The notes below the pieces were generated by a model, which saw only the letters and a list, made by a program, of their open reading frames with translations, was not told the DNA's origin and searched no databases. Shown one piece after another: positions 35,352-45,100 of a stretch of DNA of 62,291 nucleotides (position 1 is its first letter; each line of letters opens with the position of its first letter). Made by a program: the position numbers and the translations under genes. Source of the stretch: an uncultured Parabacteroides sp. (GTDB taxonomy: Bacteria > Bacteroidota > Bacteroidia > Bacteroidales > Tannerellaceae). The stretch is from the NCBI GenBank assembly GCA_934725305.1, contig CAKVBA010000013.1, forward strand, positions 1 to 62,291. The letters are read 5' to 3'.

Positions 35352-37928
35352 ATGAATAAACAGCAGCTTGCTAATAAGATATGGGCATCAGCAAACAAGA
35401 TGCGTTCCAAGATAGAAGCGAACGAGTATAAAGACTATATTCTTGGTCTTATTTTCTACAAATTCTTGTCGGACAATGAGGCGGAGTATATCCTGAAAGA
35501 CATGAAGGGAGCATCCGAGGAGGAGAAACAGGCAGCTTTGGAGAGTCTTAAGGAGGACTACGACGACGAAAACTCCAAGGTCATTATTGACTATTGCAGA
35601 AATAATATCGGTTACTTTATCGAGTATAAGAATCTGTTCTCTACCTGGTTGTTGCCGGATAGCAACTTCTCGGTTTCCGATCTTTCGGTAGCTCTCAACT
35701 CGTTTGACCGACAGGTAAGTACAAACTATAAGGCGGTTTACGACGGCATCTTCAAGACGCTGCAGGCCGGACTCAGCAAGCTTGGCGAAAACCCGGCAAG
35801 CCAGACTCGGGCCGTGAAGGATCTTATCAAGCTTATCAAGGATATTCCTGTCAACCGTTCGCAAGACTATGATGTCTTGGGCTATGTATATGAATACCTG
35901 ATTGGCAACTTTGCTGCCAATGCCGGCAAGAAGGCAGGCGAGTTCTATACGCCTCACGAGGTGGCTATCCTTATGTCGGAGATTGTGGCCGAGCATCACA
36001 AAGACAAGCGTCAGATTGAAATCTATGACCCGACGTCCGGTTCCGGTTCGCTGCTGATCACGATTGGTAAATCTGTTGGCCGCCATATCGCCGATAAGAA
36101 TCGTGTGAAGTATTATGCCCAGGAGTTGAAAGAGAATACCTACAACCTTACACGTATGAATCTGGTGATGCGTGGCATCCAGCCGAGCAACATCAATACA
36201 CGCTGTGCCGATTCGCTCGACGAAGACTGGCCTATCAGTAAGAGCGGTAGCGAGATAGGTATGCCGCTCTATGTGGATGCGGTAGTGAGCAACCCGCCCT
36301 ATTCGCAGCAGTGGGACCCAAAAGACCGTGAGAACGATGCCCGCTTCAAGAACTACGGCGTTGCTCCCAAGTCGAAGGCCGACTATGCTTTCCTGCTCCA
36401 CGAACTTCATCACCTGAAACCCGATGGCATCCTTACCATTGTGTTGCCTCATGGCGTGTTGTTTCGTGGCGGTGAGGAGGAGCAGATTCGTACCAATCTT
36501 ATCGAGAAGAACAACATTGATGCCATCATCGGTCTGCCGGCCAACATCTTCTTTGGCACAGGTATTCCAACGCTCGTCATGGTGCTGAAGCAGCATCGTG
36601 CCGACGACGGCGTGCTCATTATCGACGCCAGCAAGGGGTTCGTGAAGGATGGTAAGCAGAACAAGCTCCGTGCCAGCGACATCAAGAAGATAGCCGACAC
36701 CGTGCGCGACCGCAAGGATATTCCCGGCTTCTCCAAGAAGGTGAGTCGTGCGGAGATAAGGGAGAATGGCTACAACCTCAACATTCCTCGCTATGTGGAT
36801 TCGAGCGAAGCTGCCGAGCCGTATGATATCTACGCCACGATGTTTGGCGGCATTCCCAATGCCGAGATTGGTGCATTGCAGAAATATTGGGAGGCTCTTC
36901 CTTCGCTTCGCGACGATCTGTTCAAGCCGGAGGCGGACAAACCCTATTCTTCGTTGAAGGTGGAGGATGTGAAGGCTGCCATCGAGCAGAACACGGATGT
37001 AAAGCGGTTCAACGCTCGGTTTGATGAGGCTTTTGATGGTTTTGCCGATGTGCTTCATCAGAAGTTGATCGACAACGTGATGAATGTCCACGAGCTTCAG
37101 GTGCAGGACGAGATTGCCACCGACATCTTTCGTCGCCTTAACAGCATTCCGCTTATTGACCGCTATGCTGTTTATCAGGCCTTGGCAGACAACTGGCAGG
37201 CTATCATCAGCGACATCGAAACCATTCAGGAGGATGGCATCGATGCTGTGCGTATGGTGGAGACGGCCTACAAGTTGGTGAAAAAGAACGACGAAGATGT
37301 AGAGGTTTCCGATGGACTGAAAGGCCGCATCCTTCCTTTCGACCTTGTGCAGAAGGTGAAGTTTCGGGCGGAACTTAATTCTATCTCTGCCCTTCTGTCG
37401 AGAGTAGAAGCTATTGGTGGCGAGCTTGATGAGGTGCGCGACAGCTTCACGGAAGAAGAGCTTGAGACTTATTGTGATAGTGAGAAAGACAACGCTTTCG
37501 ACAAGAAGAGGATTACGGCCGATGCCAAGCCAAAGGCTGATGTGGAGGCAGAAACCAAGACAAAGCTCAAACAGATTGTGGCTCTTTGGGACGAGCAGAC
37601 CCGAACCAACAAACAGATAAAGGCAGATAAGTTGGCGTTGGAAGAGGCAACTATCCAAGCCATTGAACATCTGTCGGATGCGGATGTGTCGCACTTCTTG
37701 CACTTGAAGTGGATTGAGCCTATTTGCGAAGGTATCAACGCCTCTCTTCGTTCTGTCTTGACCTCTTTGGAATCTGCTGCTCTTGCTCTCAGCGAGAAGT
37801 ATGCGGTGAGCTATAAGCAGATTAACGACGACATGGTTGCTGCGAATGAGGAACTGGCTGAGCTGGTGGAGCAGCTCACGGGTGATGAGTTTGCAATCAG
37901 GGGATTGAAGGAATTGGTAAAGGAATAA
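35352..37928 (+). CDS. hsdM: Type I restriction-modification methyltransferase subunit HsdM, extended
   Basis: About 858 residues from the ATG at 35352 (MNKQQLANKIWASANKMRS), which starts exactly at the conserved HsdM N-terminal helical domain; the open frame extends further upstream but without family similarity. SAM-binding motif I is DPTSGSGSLL (226-235) and the catalytic N6-adenine motif is NPPY (314-317). HsdM with HsdS methylates adenines in a bipartite site. At 858 residues it is much longer than the usual 500-550. The extra 330 residues are strongly charged and helical, ending in repeated Glu/Leu heptads, consistent with a coiled coil. Confidence 0.95.
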   Translation: MNKQQLANKIWASANKMRSKIEANEYKDYILGLIFYKFLSDNEAEYILKDMKGASEEEKQAALESLKEDYDDENSKVIIDYCRNNIGYFIEYKNLFSTWLLPDSNFSVSDLSVALNSFDRQVSTNYKAVYDGIFKTLQAGLSKLGENPASQTRAVKDLIKLIKDIPVNRSQDYDVLGYVYEYLIGNFAANAGKKAGEFYTPHEVAILMSEIVAEHHKDKRQIEIYDPTSGSGSLLITIGKSVGRHIADKNRVKYYAQELKENTYNLTRMNLVMRGIQPSNINTRCADSLDEDWPISKSGSEIGMPLYVDAVVSNPPYSQQWDPKDRENDARFKNYGVAPKSKADYAFLLHELHHLKPDGILTIVLPHGVLFRGGEEEQIRTNLIEKNNIDAIIGLPANIFFGTGIPTLVMVLKQHRADDGVLIIDASKGFVKDGKQNKLRASDIKKIADTVRDRKDIPGFSKKVSRAEIRENGYNLNIPRYVDSSEAAEPYDIYATMFGGIPNAEIGALQKYWEALPSLRDDLFKPEADKPYSSLKVEDVKAAIEQNTDVKRFNARFDEAFDGFADVLHQKLIDNVMNVHELQVQDEIATDIFRRLNSIPLIDRYAVYQALADNWQAIISDIETIQEDGIDAVRMVETAYKLVKKNDEDVEVSDGLKGRILPFDLVQKVKFRAELNSISALLSRVEAIGGELDEVRDSFTEEELETYCDSEKDNAFDKKRITADAKPKADVEAETKTKLKQIVALWDEQTRTNKQIKADKLALEEATIQAIEHLSDADVSHFLHLKWIEPICEGINASLRSVLTSLESAALALSEKYAVSYKQINDDMVAANEELAELVEQLTGDEFAIRGLKELVKE

Positions 37929-37942
37929 GGAGGAATTGGATT

Positions 37943-38971
37943 ATGTACACGCCACCGTTTACAATAAGTGCAGAAGCAATCAATAAGATTGCTGAAATTT
38001 CAGGTCTGATAGAGCGTTATGCCATACGACTTGAACAGAAGGATGCCTTACATCTGCGCAAGGCAAACAGAATACGCACCATCCACAGCTCGCTTGCCAT
38101 AGAGGGCAACAAACTGACAGAGGATGAGGTGCGCGACATCATTAATGGCAAAAACATCGTTGCTCCTATCAAGGAAATACAAGAGGTGAAGAATGCAATA
38201 AAGACATATGAAATGTATCCATACCTTGACGCATTCAAGGAAGAAGACTTGCTAAAGGCTCACGCACAGATGATGGAAGCAATTATCGACCATCCAGGGA
38301 GATACCGACATGGTGGTGTGGGAGTTTTTTCAGAGCATGGACTTGTTCACATGGCGCCACCTGCCGACAGAGTACCGTATCTGATGAAAGATTTGTTTGC
38401 ATGGCTAAACCAAAGCAAGGATCATCTGCTTATACGCTCTTGTGTGTTCCACTATGAGTTTGAATTCATACATCCCTTTGCCGATGGCAATGGCCGTATG
38501 GGCAGACTGTGGCAATCGCTTATTCTTGGTAAGCTACATCCGCTGTTCGAACATCTGCCTGTGGAGAACATGGTTTTCTCTAACCAGCAGGCATATTATG
38601 ATGCAATAACAGCAAGCACGCAAGCTGCTGACTCTGGCGTTTTCATCGACTTTATGCTGTCGGAGATTCTTGAGACTCTAAAGAGGCATCAAGGTGAAGA
38701 ATTGCATGAAGTTCATGATGAAGTTCACGATAAAGTTCATGATAAAGTTCACGATAAAGTTCACGATAAATATCCTGACATTTCGGACTCTGCATGGAAT
38801 GTGCTCAACTATCTAAGCAATAACGACGGAGCATCGGCAAAAATGGCAGCAGAAGCTCTTGGCATATCCGAACGCATGGTAAGAAAGCATATTGCAACTC
38901 TAAAGTCTGCCAACATTCTTTCACGTGCTGGAAGCAACAAGTATGGCAAATGGGTTGTTAGTTGGGAGTGA
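37943..38971 (+). CDS. Fic-family protein with tandem-repeat linker and winged helix
   Basis: A 342-residue Fic protein. The active-site motif HPFADGNGRMGR spans 177-188 with all key residues, so AMP transfer or another nucleotidyl transfer is expected. An N-terminal inhibitory-helix motif SLAIEG (S50, E54, G55) marks class II autoinhibition. Residues 254-277 are a (VHDK)n linker encoded by five 12-bp GTTCAYGATRAA units at 38711-38770. A C-terminal winged helix follows (283-342, GISERMVRKHIATLK recognition helix, ending GKWVV). It lies 14 bp after hsdM and is co-transcribed. Its target is unknown. Confidence 0.9.
   Translation: MYTPPFTISAEAINKIAEISGLIERYAIRLEQKDALHLRKANRIRTIHSSLAIEGNKLTEDEVRDIINGKNIVAPIKEIQEVKNAIKTYEMYPYLDAFKEEDLLKAHAQMMEAIIDHPGRYRHGGVGVFSEHGLVHMAPPADRVPYLMKDLFAWLNQSKDHLLIRSCVFHYEFEFIHPFADGNGRMGRLWQSLILGKLHPLFEHLPVENMVFSNQQAYYDAITASTQAADSGVFIDFMLSEILETLKRHQGEELHEVHDEVHDKVHDKVHDKVHDKYPDISDSAWNVLNYLSNNDGASAKMAAEALGISERMVRKHIATLKSANILSRAGSNKYGKWVVSWE
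38711..38770 (+). repeat. 12-bp in-frame tandem repeat inside fic
   Basis: Five consecutive units of GTTCAYGATRAA encoding VHDE/VHDK. Because the unit is 12 bp, copy-number change would lengthen or shorten the linker without changing frame. Confidence 0.9.
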
Positions 38972-38973
38972 GA

Positions 38974-39300
38974 ATGCCTTGGCTCATCGCGACTATCCCT
39001 AACATGATATTAGCATGGCAGGAAACTCATCCTGATATTGAGGTAAACATTGTGGAAAATGGAAGTGATACTCAAGGTGGCACTCAAGGTGGCACTCAAG
39101 ATGTCCCTCAAGGCGATGACTTAGATAAATGGATAGAATATCAAGTAGCTGTTTATCCTAAAATAACAACAGAAGAATTGGCTTCTTTGTCGGGAAAAGG
39201 ATTAAGAACCATCAAGCGTCGTATCGCCAAGATGCCTCATATTGTGTATGTTGGTAGTGGCTATAGCGGACATTGGGAGGTGAAGCCTAAACAGAAATAA
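38974..39300 (+). CDS. Small winged-helix protein with Gln/Gly repeat
   Basis: About 108 residues if started at the ATG at 38974; ATG at 39013 is possible. Not recognised as a full family member. The first 30 residues look like a fragment (ATIPNMILAWQETHPDIEV). A short repeat TQGGTQGGTQDVPQG follows, encoded by four 12-bp ACTCAAGGTGGC-type units at 39070-39117. A winged helix ends the protein (TTEELASLSGKGLRTIKRRI, ending GHWEV). The C-terminus resembles those of the Fic and AlbA_2 proteins of this operon. It may be a remnant of a larger gene or a stand-alone regulator. Confidence 0.6.
   Translation: MPWLIATIPNMILAWQETHPDIEVNIVENGSDTQGGTQGGTQDVPQGDDLDKWIEYQVAVYPKITTEELASLSGKGLRTIKRRIAKMPHIVYVGSGYSGHWEVKPKQK
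39070..39117 (+). repeat. 12-bp in-frame tandem repeat in the small winged-helix gene
   Basis: Two exact units of ACTCAAGGTGGC followed by two degenerate units (ACTCAAGATGTC, CCTCAAGGCGAT). Confidence 0.85.
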
Positions 39301-39324
39301 ACATATGATGGTGCCGAAATGAAC

Positions 39325-39362
39325 TGGTTAGTACCACTAACCAGTACGTCTGGTACTAAACG
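39325..39362 (+). promoter_or_regulatory. Twin hairpins upstream of hsdS
   Basis: GGTTAGT/ACTAACC with a 3-nt loop and AGTAC/GTACT with a 5-nt loop lie side by side in the 126-bp gap before hsdS. No T-tract follows, so they look like operator or mRNA-structure elements rather than a terminator. Confidence 0.4.
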
Positions 39363-39426
39363 ATAGAGAGACCTTTATGAAAGGTGTCGACTATTCTTAT
39401 TATTATGAACAAGAAAATTGAATAAT

Positions 39427-40638
39427 ATGATGGAACCAAAAATAAGATTCAAAGGGTTTGAGGGGGAATGGAAGGAAGAACCCCTAAAATCTTTCTTCAC
39501 TAAAGTGACGAAAAAAAATACTAAGATGCAATACTCTGCAGTTTTGACAAATTCTGCGGAGCATGGCATTATTGACCAACGAGACTATTTTGATTTTGAC
39601 GTTGCCAATAGTAATAATATTGGTGGATATTATATTGTTGAGCCAAACGATTTTGTTTACAATCCTCGTGTTTCGGTAACTGCTCCAGTTGGTCCTATTA
39701 ATAGAAATCGATTAGGATACGCAGGTGTTATGTCTCCTTTATATCTTGTTTTCAAGATAGATGGAATAAATAAAGACTATCTATGTAATTATTACAAAAC
39801 AAATAAATGGCATCAATTTATGCGTCTAAGTGGCAATTGTGGAGCAAGATTTGATAGATTATCAATTTCTGACGAACAATTTGTTACGATGCCGATACCA
39901 CATCCTTCTAATCTTAAGGAGCAACAAGTCATCTGTAAACATCTCGACACTCTCGACTCTCAAATCTCCGCCTCCACCTCACGTCTTGCCTCATTAAAGC
40001 AGATGAAGGCGGCAAGCCTGCAGGCTATGTTCCCGCAGGAAGGGGAAACTGTGCCTAAAATAAGATTCAAGGGATTTGAGGGGGAATGGAAGAAAGTGAA
40101 GTTCTCTGAATTATATGAACGTTCGTCAATAAAAAACGACCTTAGCTTTGGGACAGATAAGATAATCTCCGTTGCCAATATGTATTATATAAATAATGAA
40201 AAGCAGGTTGATGATGATTATCTTCGTTCATACAATGTAATGCGTTTAGGTGATATTGCCTTTGAGGGCCATTCAAGTAAGGAATTCGCATACGGAAGAT
40301 TAGTAGAAAATACAATTGGGGATGGTATTGTTTCTCATGTTTTCGTTGTTATGAAACCAAAAAGTAAGAAATACGATCTCAACTTTTGGAAATACTATAT
40401 TAATAATGAGAACATAATGGGAAACATCTTATGTCGTTGTACAAAAGCATCAACAATGATGAACGACATTGTTATTAATGATTTCCTCAAAGAATCGATA
40501 CTTGTGCCTTCATACGAAGAACAAGTTGAAATTGGAAAAATACTCACCTCTCTCGACCATCAAATCACCCTTCAGACCCAGCGTTTGGAGAAGCTGAAGC
40601 AGATGAAGGCGGCATGTTTGGATAAGATGTTTGTATAA
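39427..40638 (+). CDS. hsdS: Type I restriction-modification specificity subunit HsdS
   Basis: About 403 residues from ATG 39427; a TTG nine bases upstream is less likely. Two target-recognition domains are each introduced by the same segment (PKIRFKGFEGEWK at the start and again at about 213-225) and each followed by a central/terminal helix ending in LKQMKA. These repeats form the coiled-coil spacers that set the gap in the bipartite recognition site. The duplicated DNA (39436-39474 and 40058-40096) could support domain exchange. No inverted partial hsdS or recombinase is seen nearby. Confidence 0.94.
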   Translation: MMEPKIRFKGFEGEWKEEPLKSFFTKVTKKNTKMQYSAVLTNSAEHGIIDQRDYFDFDVANSNNIGGYYIVEPNDFVYNPRVSVTAPVGPINRNRLGYAGVMSPLYLVFKIDGINKDYLCNYYKTNKWHQFMRLSGNCGARFDRLSISDEQFVTMPIPHPSNLKEQQVICKHLDTLDSQISASTSRLASLKQMKAASLQAMFPQEGETVPKIRFKGFEGEWKKVKFSELYERSSIKNDLSFGTDKIISVANMYYINNEKQVDDDYLRSYNVMRLGDIAFEGHSSKEFAYGRLVENTIGDGIVSHVFVVMKPKSKKYDLNFWKYYINNENIMGNILCRCTKASTMMNDIVINDFLKESILVPSYEEQVEIGKILTSLDHQITLQTQRLEKLKQMKAACLDKMFV

Positions 40639-40658
40639 TACTTAAAGAATATAACATC

Positions 40659-42182
40659 ATGACAATAGACGAAATAAGAAACAGAAAAGAAGACCAAACC
40701 TTCGACTGTAAGAGCATACATATAGACCCTAAAGCATTGGCTGTGCCTATAGTGGCAATGGCTAATGCTGATGGTGGCATACTTGCCATTGGGGTATCAG
40801 ACAAGACAAGACGTATTGAGGGGATTGATCAATACACCAAGCAATTGAACGAGCTGCTCCGTGTGCCTATGGATTTCTGTATGCCTTCTGTAAGGGTTAG
40901 GTACGAATACCTTGCATGCATAGACAGCGAGGGCAACGACAATAGAATATTGTTGATGTATGTTCCTGCCAGTAGTTTTCTGCATACCAATCAGGCAGAC
41001 GAAGCATTTATGCGTGTTGGTGACAAAAGCAGAAAATTGAGTTTCGACGAGCGCATGCAGTTGATGTACGACAAGGGAGAAAGAAACTATGAGGACGAAG
41101 GTGCATACGGAGCTACGATTGACGACGTTGACATGAACGCCGTTAACGAATATATCAAAATAATTGGCTACAGCAAGTCTGCCCTGGAATATCTCTATGA
41201 GAACAACGACTTTGTGAAAGAGGCTGACGGAAGACAGAAGGTAAGCAATGCTTGCATTCTGCTTTTCGGCAAGCGACCACAACGTTTCTTCCCACGTGCC
41301 CGAACAAGATTCATCAGATATGAAGGAACTGAGGAAAAGGTTGGTACGGAAATGAACGTAGTAAAGGATGTAACGTTCGAGGGCACTATTCTGAATCAGA
41401 TAGTAAAGACTGTGGAATATCTGGAAACGCAAGTACGCGAGCATTCTTTCTTGGGACAAAACGGACAGTTTGTTACCAACCGCAACTATCCCAAGTTTGC
41501 CATTCAGGAAATGGTGGTAAATAGCGAATGCCACAGAGACTATAGCATCAAAGGAACAGAAATCCAAATAAAGATGTTCGACGACAGATTGGTGTTTGAA
41601 TCTCCTGGCAGACTGCCTGGACTGGTAAGAGCCGAGAATATCCGACATACTCACTTCTCACGCAACCCAAAGATTGCCCAATTCCTAAAAGCATACAACT
41701 ATGTGAAGGAGTTTGGCGAGGGTATTGACCGTATCTGTAAGGAATTGGAAAGCCGTGGAGCGGTAATTCCGTATTTTCATACGGACGCATTTATCCTTAA
41801 AGCGATATTAAAGGCTGAATTTGTAGAAGAAGCCATAGCAATAAAGGATAATTCAGAAAAGATAAATGTCGCAGATCATGTCGCAGATGGACTCACTGAA
41901 AGACAGAGAGCAATTCTTGATTTAATAGAAAAGAATGTCGCAGTAAATGCGGAGAATGTCGCAGTAAATGCTGAAAATGTCGCAGTAAACGCTGAAAATG
42001 TCGCAGTAAATACGGAAAATGTCGCAGTAAATACTAAGTTTCTTGCAAACAGTTTAGGTATAAACAGAAAGACTATTCAACGTGAACTAACTATATTACA
42101 AGAAAAGAATTTTGTTTATTGGGTAGGAGCTGACAAAAACGGACATTGGGAAATCGTGAATCATAAACCAAGCAACAATTAA
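40659..42182 (+). CDS. AlbA_2 (Schlafen-like) and HATPase-type protein with tandem-repeat winged helix
   Basis: A 507-residue protein. The N-terminal AlbA_2/Schlafen-type domain (about 1-135) includes EDQTFDCKSI and AMANADGGILAIGVSD. An HATPase_c-type region (about 270-380) includes MVVNSECHRDYS, RLVFESPGRLPG and GEGIDRI. A C-terminal winged helix has its first helix (TERQRAILDLIEKN) split from the second (LGINRKTIQREL) by five NVAVNAE-type 7-residue repeats (426-460). Such proteins are often called putative transcriptional regulators. AlbA_2 domains also bind or cleave RNA in Schlafen relatives. It sits between hsdS and hsdR with gaps of 20 and 15 bp. Confidence 0.85.
   Translation: MTIDEIRNRKEDQTFDCKSIHIDPKALAVPIVAMANADGGILAIGVSDKTRRIEGIDQYTKQLNELLRVPMDFCMPSVRVRYEYLACIDSEGNDNRILLMYVPASSFLHTNQADEAFMRVGDKSRKLSFDERMQLMYDKGERNYEDEGAYGATIDDVDMNAVNEYIKIIGYSKSALEYLYENNDFVKEADGRQKVSNACILLFGKRPQRFFPRARTRFIRYEGTEEKVGTEMNVVKDVTFEGTILNQIVKTVEYLETQVREHSFLGQNGQFVTNRNYPKFAIQEMVVNSECHRDYSIKGTEIQIKMFDDRLVFESPGRLPGLVRAENIRHTHFSRNPKIAQFLKAYNYVKEFGEGIDRICKELESRGAVIPYFHTDAFILKAILKAEFVEEAIAIKDNSEKINVADHVADGLTERQRAILDLIEKNVAVNAENVAVNAENVAVNAENVAVNTENVAVNTKFLANSLGINRKTIQRELTILQEKNFVYWVGADKNGHWEIVNHKPSNN
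41934..42038 (+). repeat. 21-bp in-frame tandem repeat in the AlbA_2 gene
   Basis: Five units of AATGTCGCAGTAAAT plus a 6-base variable end, encoding NVAVN(A/T)E. They are inserted inside the winged helix, between its first two helices. Confidence 0.9.
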
Positions 42183-42197
42183 ACCAAAGAGAAAATT

Positions 42198-45100
42198 ATG
42201 GCAGACAATATACAAGGGTTCATCAAGGAACTTGCCTTTGAGGAGGCATTGACCCATCATCTCCTCGACCACGGCTGGAACGAGGTGATAAAGAATCCCA
42301 CGGAGGAGGAACTTGTCCGGAACTGGGCAAGCATCATCTACGACAACAACCGCGAGATAGACAAATTGGGCAACTATCCGCTTACTGCCTCGGAGATGCA
42401 GCAGGTGATGGACACCGTGAACATGAAAAGTTCGCCCTACGAGATGAACCGATTTATCAATGGCAAGGAGGTTTGCATCAAGCGAGACAACGAGGCCGAT
42501 ACCAACAACTTCGGCAAGCAAGTGTATCTCAAGATATTCGACCCTATGGAGATCTCTTCCGGACAGAGCCGTTATCAGATAGTGCGTCAGCCTAAGTTCA
42601 AGACGGCCGACACGATATTAGGCGACCGACGTGGCGACTTGATGCTCCTGATCAACGGTATGCCCGTGATTCATATCGAACTGAAGCGAAGCAAGATTGA
42701 TGTCAGCCAGGCTTGCTATCAGATTAAGCGATATGTACACGAGGGTGTGTTTCAAAGCGGCATCTTCTCGATGGTGCAGATCTATGTGGCCATGACTCCG
42801 GAGGAGACGCTCTACTTTGCCAACCCCGGACAGGAAGACCGCTTCCAAAAGCAGTTCTATTTCCATTGGGAAGACTTCAACAACACCATAGTGAGCGACT
42901 GGAAGCAGGTCGCCTCCAATCTGCTCTCCATCCCTATGGCCCATCAGATGGTGGGATTCTACACCATTGCCGACGACAAGGACAAGACCCTGAAGGTGCT
43001 GCGCAGCTATCAGTACTTTGCCGTGAGCCATATAAGCGATGCTGTGAAGAAGACCAACTGGGACGACCATCAGCACAGAGGAGGTTATATCTGGCATACA
43101 ACGGGTTCGGGCAAGACGATGACCTCGTTTAAGAGTGCGCAACTCATAGCCGCAAGTGGCGATGCCGACAAGGTGGTGTTTCTGCTCGACCGTATAGAAC
43201 TCGCCCTGCAGTCGCTCGACGAATATCGCGGCTTTGCCGGAGACGGCGATGAGATACAAGACACGGCAGACACCTCGGTGCTCCTTGCCAAACTGAAAAG
43301 CACCGACAACGACGACCGCCTTATCGTTACCTCCATCCAGAAGATGAGCAACATCAAGGAGGGCGGAGCAATAACAAAGGAGATGCTTGAGAAGATAGAC
43401 AAAAAGCGCCTTGTGTTTATCATCGACGAGTGTCATCGTAGTGTGTTCGGCGATATGCTTATGAGCATCAAGCGCACCTTCCCACGTGCCTTGCTGTTTG
43501 GCTTTACCGGAACGCCCGTGTTTAAGGAGAATGCCAAGAACGAGATTACCACAGAAACGCTGTTTGGCAACGGACTCCACAAATACACCATTGCCAGCGG
43601 CATACCCGACGGTAATGTGCTTGGCTTCGACCCCTATATGGTGAAGACATACGACGAGGACGAACTGCGCGAACTGGTGGCCTTCCATCAGATAGACCTG
43701 AAGCTGAAGGAGCGCAATCCCGACGAACCACAGACAAAGAGATCGACAGAGGAATATCTGAAACTGATAGACGAGGACGAAGAGCTGGGCAAGATCTACG
43801 ATCGCTTTGTCAATAAGCTGCAAATGCCGGAGACATACACGGAGAACGGAAAACAGGTCAGAGGCATCGAGGCCTATCTGCCGAGGAATATCTACGAGTG
43901 TGACAAGCACCACATAGCCGTGGCCAACGACATCGTGAAGAGCCGCGAGAAGCTGAGCAAGAACGGCAAGTTCCACGCTATGCTCGCTACCAAGAACATT
44001 CCGGAGGCTATCGCCTATTATCAGCTGTTCAAGAAGTATCATCCTTCGCTGAACGTGGTGGCTGTGTTCGACAACAACATCGACAATAGCGACGGCGGCA
44101 TTGTGCGCGAGGATGCCATCAGAGAGATGCTGACGGACTATAATGCCAAGTATGGCACGAGCTATAAGCTTGCCAACTATGCCCAGTATAAGAAGGATGT
44201 GGCCAAACGTCTGGCCCACAAGAAACCATACATAGGCATAGAGAATGACCACAGCCAGCAGATAGACCTGCTGATCGTAGTCACTCAGATGCTTACGGGC
44301 TACGACTCGAAGTGGATCAACACGCTATACGTGGACAAGGTGATGAAGTATGTAGATATCATTCAGGCCTTCTCGCGCACCAACCGACTCTTCGGACCGG
44401 ACAAACCCTTTGGCACGATCAAGTATTACACCAAGCCCTACACGATGGAGCAGAACATCAACGATGCGCTGGAGGTGTATGTAGATCGTCCGCTTGGCGT
44501 GTTTGTGGATAAGTTGGAGAAGAACCTTTGCAACATCAACCAGCGCTTCCTTACCATCCGGGACATCTTCCATTCGCATACGATTATGAACTTCGAGAAG
44601 CTACCGGATACGCGTGGAGACAAAAACATGTTTGCCAAGAGCTTCAGCGAGATGACACACCTGCTGGAGGCAGTCAGGTTGCAGGGCTTCGTGTGGGAGA
44701 AGAGTGAGTATGAATTCCAGCACGGCAACACCTACACGAAGGTGAAGATGGAGCTGGACGAGCAGACTTATCTCATTCTGTTGCAACGCTATCGTGAGCT
44801 GTTTGAACCGGCTGATACGGGTGATCCTAAAGATCCATGGGAATATTCCATCGACACCTATATCACCGAAACGGGCACAGGAACGATTAATGCGGATTAT
44901 ATCGACTCGAAGTTTCAGAAGTTCATCAAGAACCTCTATACCGAAGGTCCGGGCAGCGAGATGACCCAGGCGGCGTTTGAAGCCTTGTGCAAGACCTTTG
45001 CCTCGCTCTCGCAAAAAGACCAGCGCACGGCCCTCATCATTCTGCATGACATACAGAGTGGAGACCTGCATCTGGAGCCGAACAAGACCATCAACGACTA

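Noticed and set aside
35388..37703. Long open frame antisense to hsdM (771 codons, minus strand)
   Set aside because: Its translation has no family features; it mirrors the codon pattern of the real hsdM gene, which has clear catalytic motifs.
39427..40638. Invertible, phase-variable hsdS locus
   Set aside because: No site-specific recombinase and no inverted partial hsdS in the window.
42618..44252. Long open frame antisense to hsdR (544 codons, minus strand)
   Set aside because: Shadow of hsdR; no recognisable domains and it would overlap the helicase motifs.
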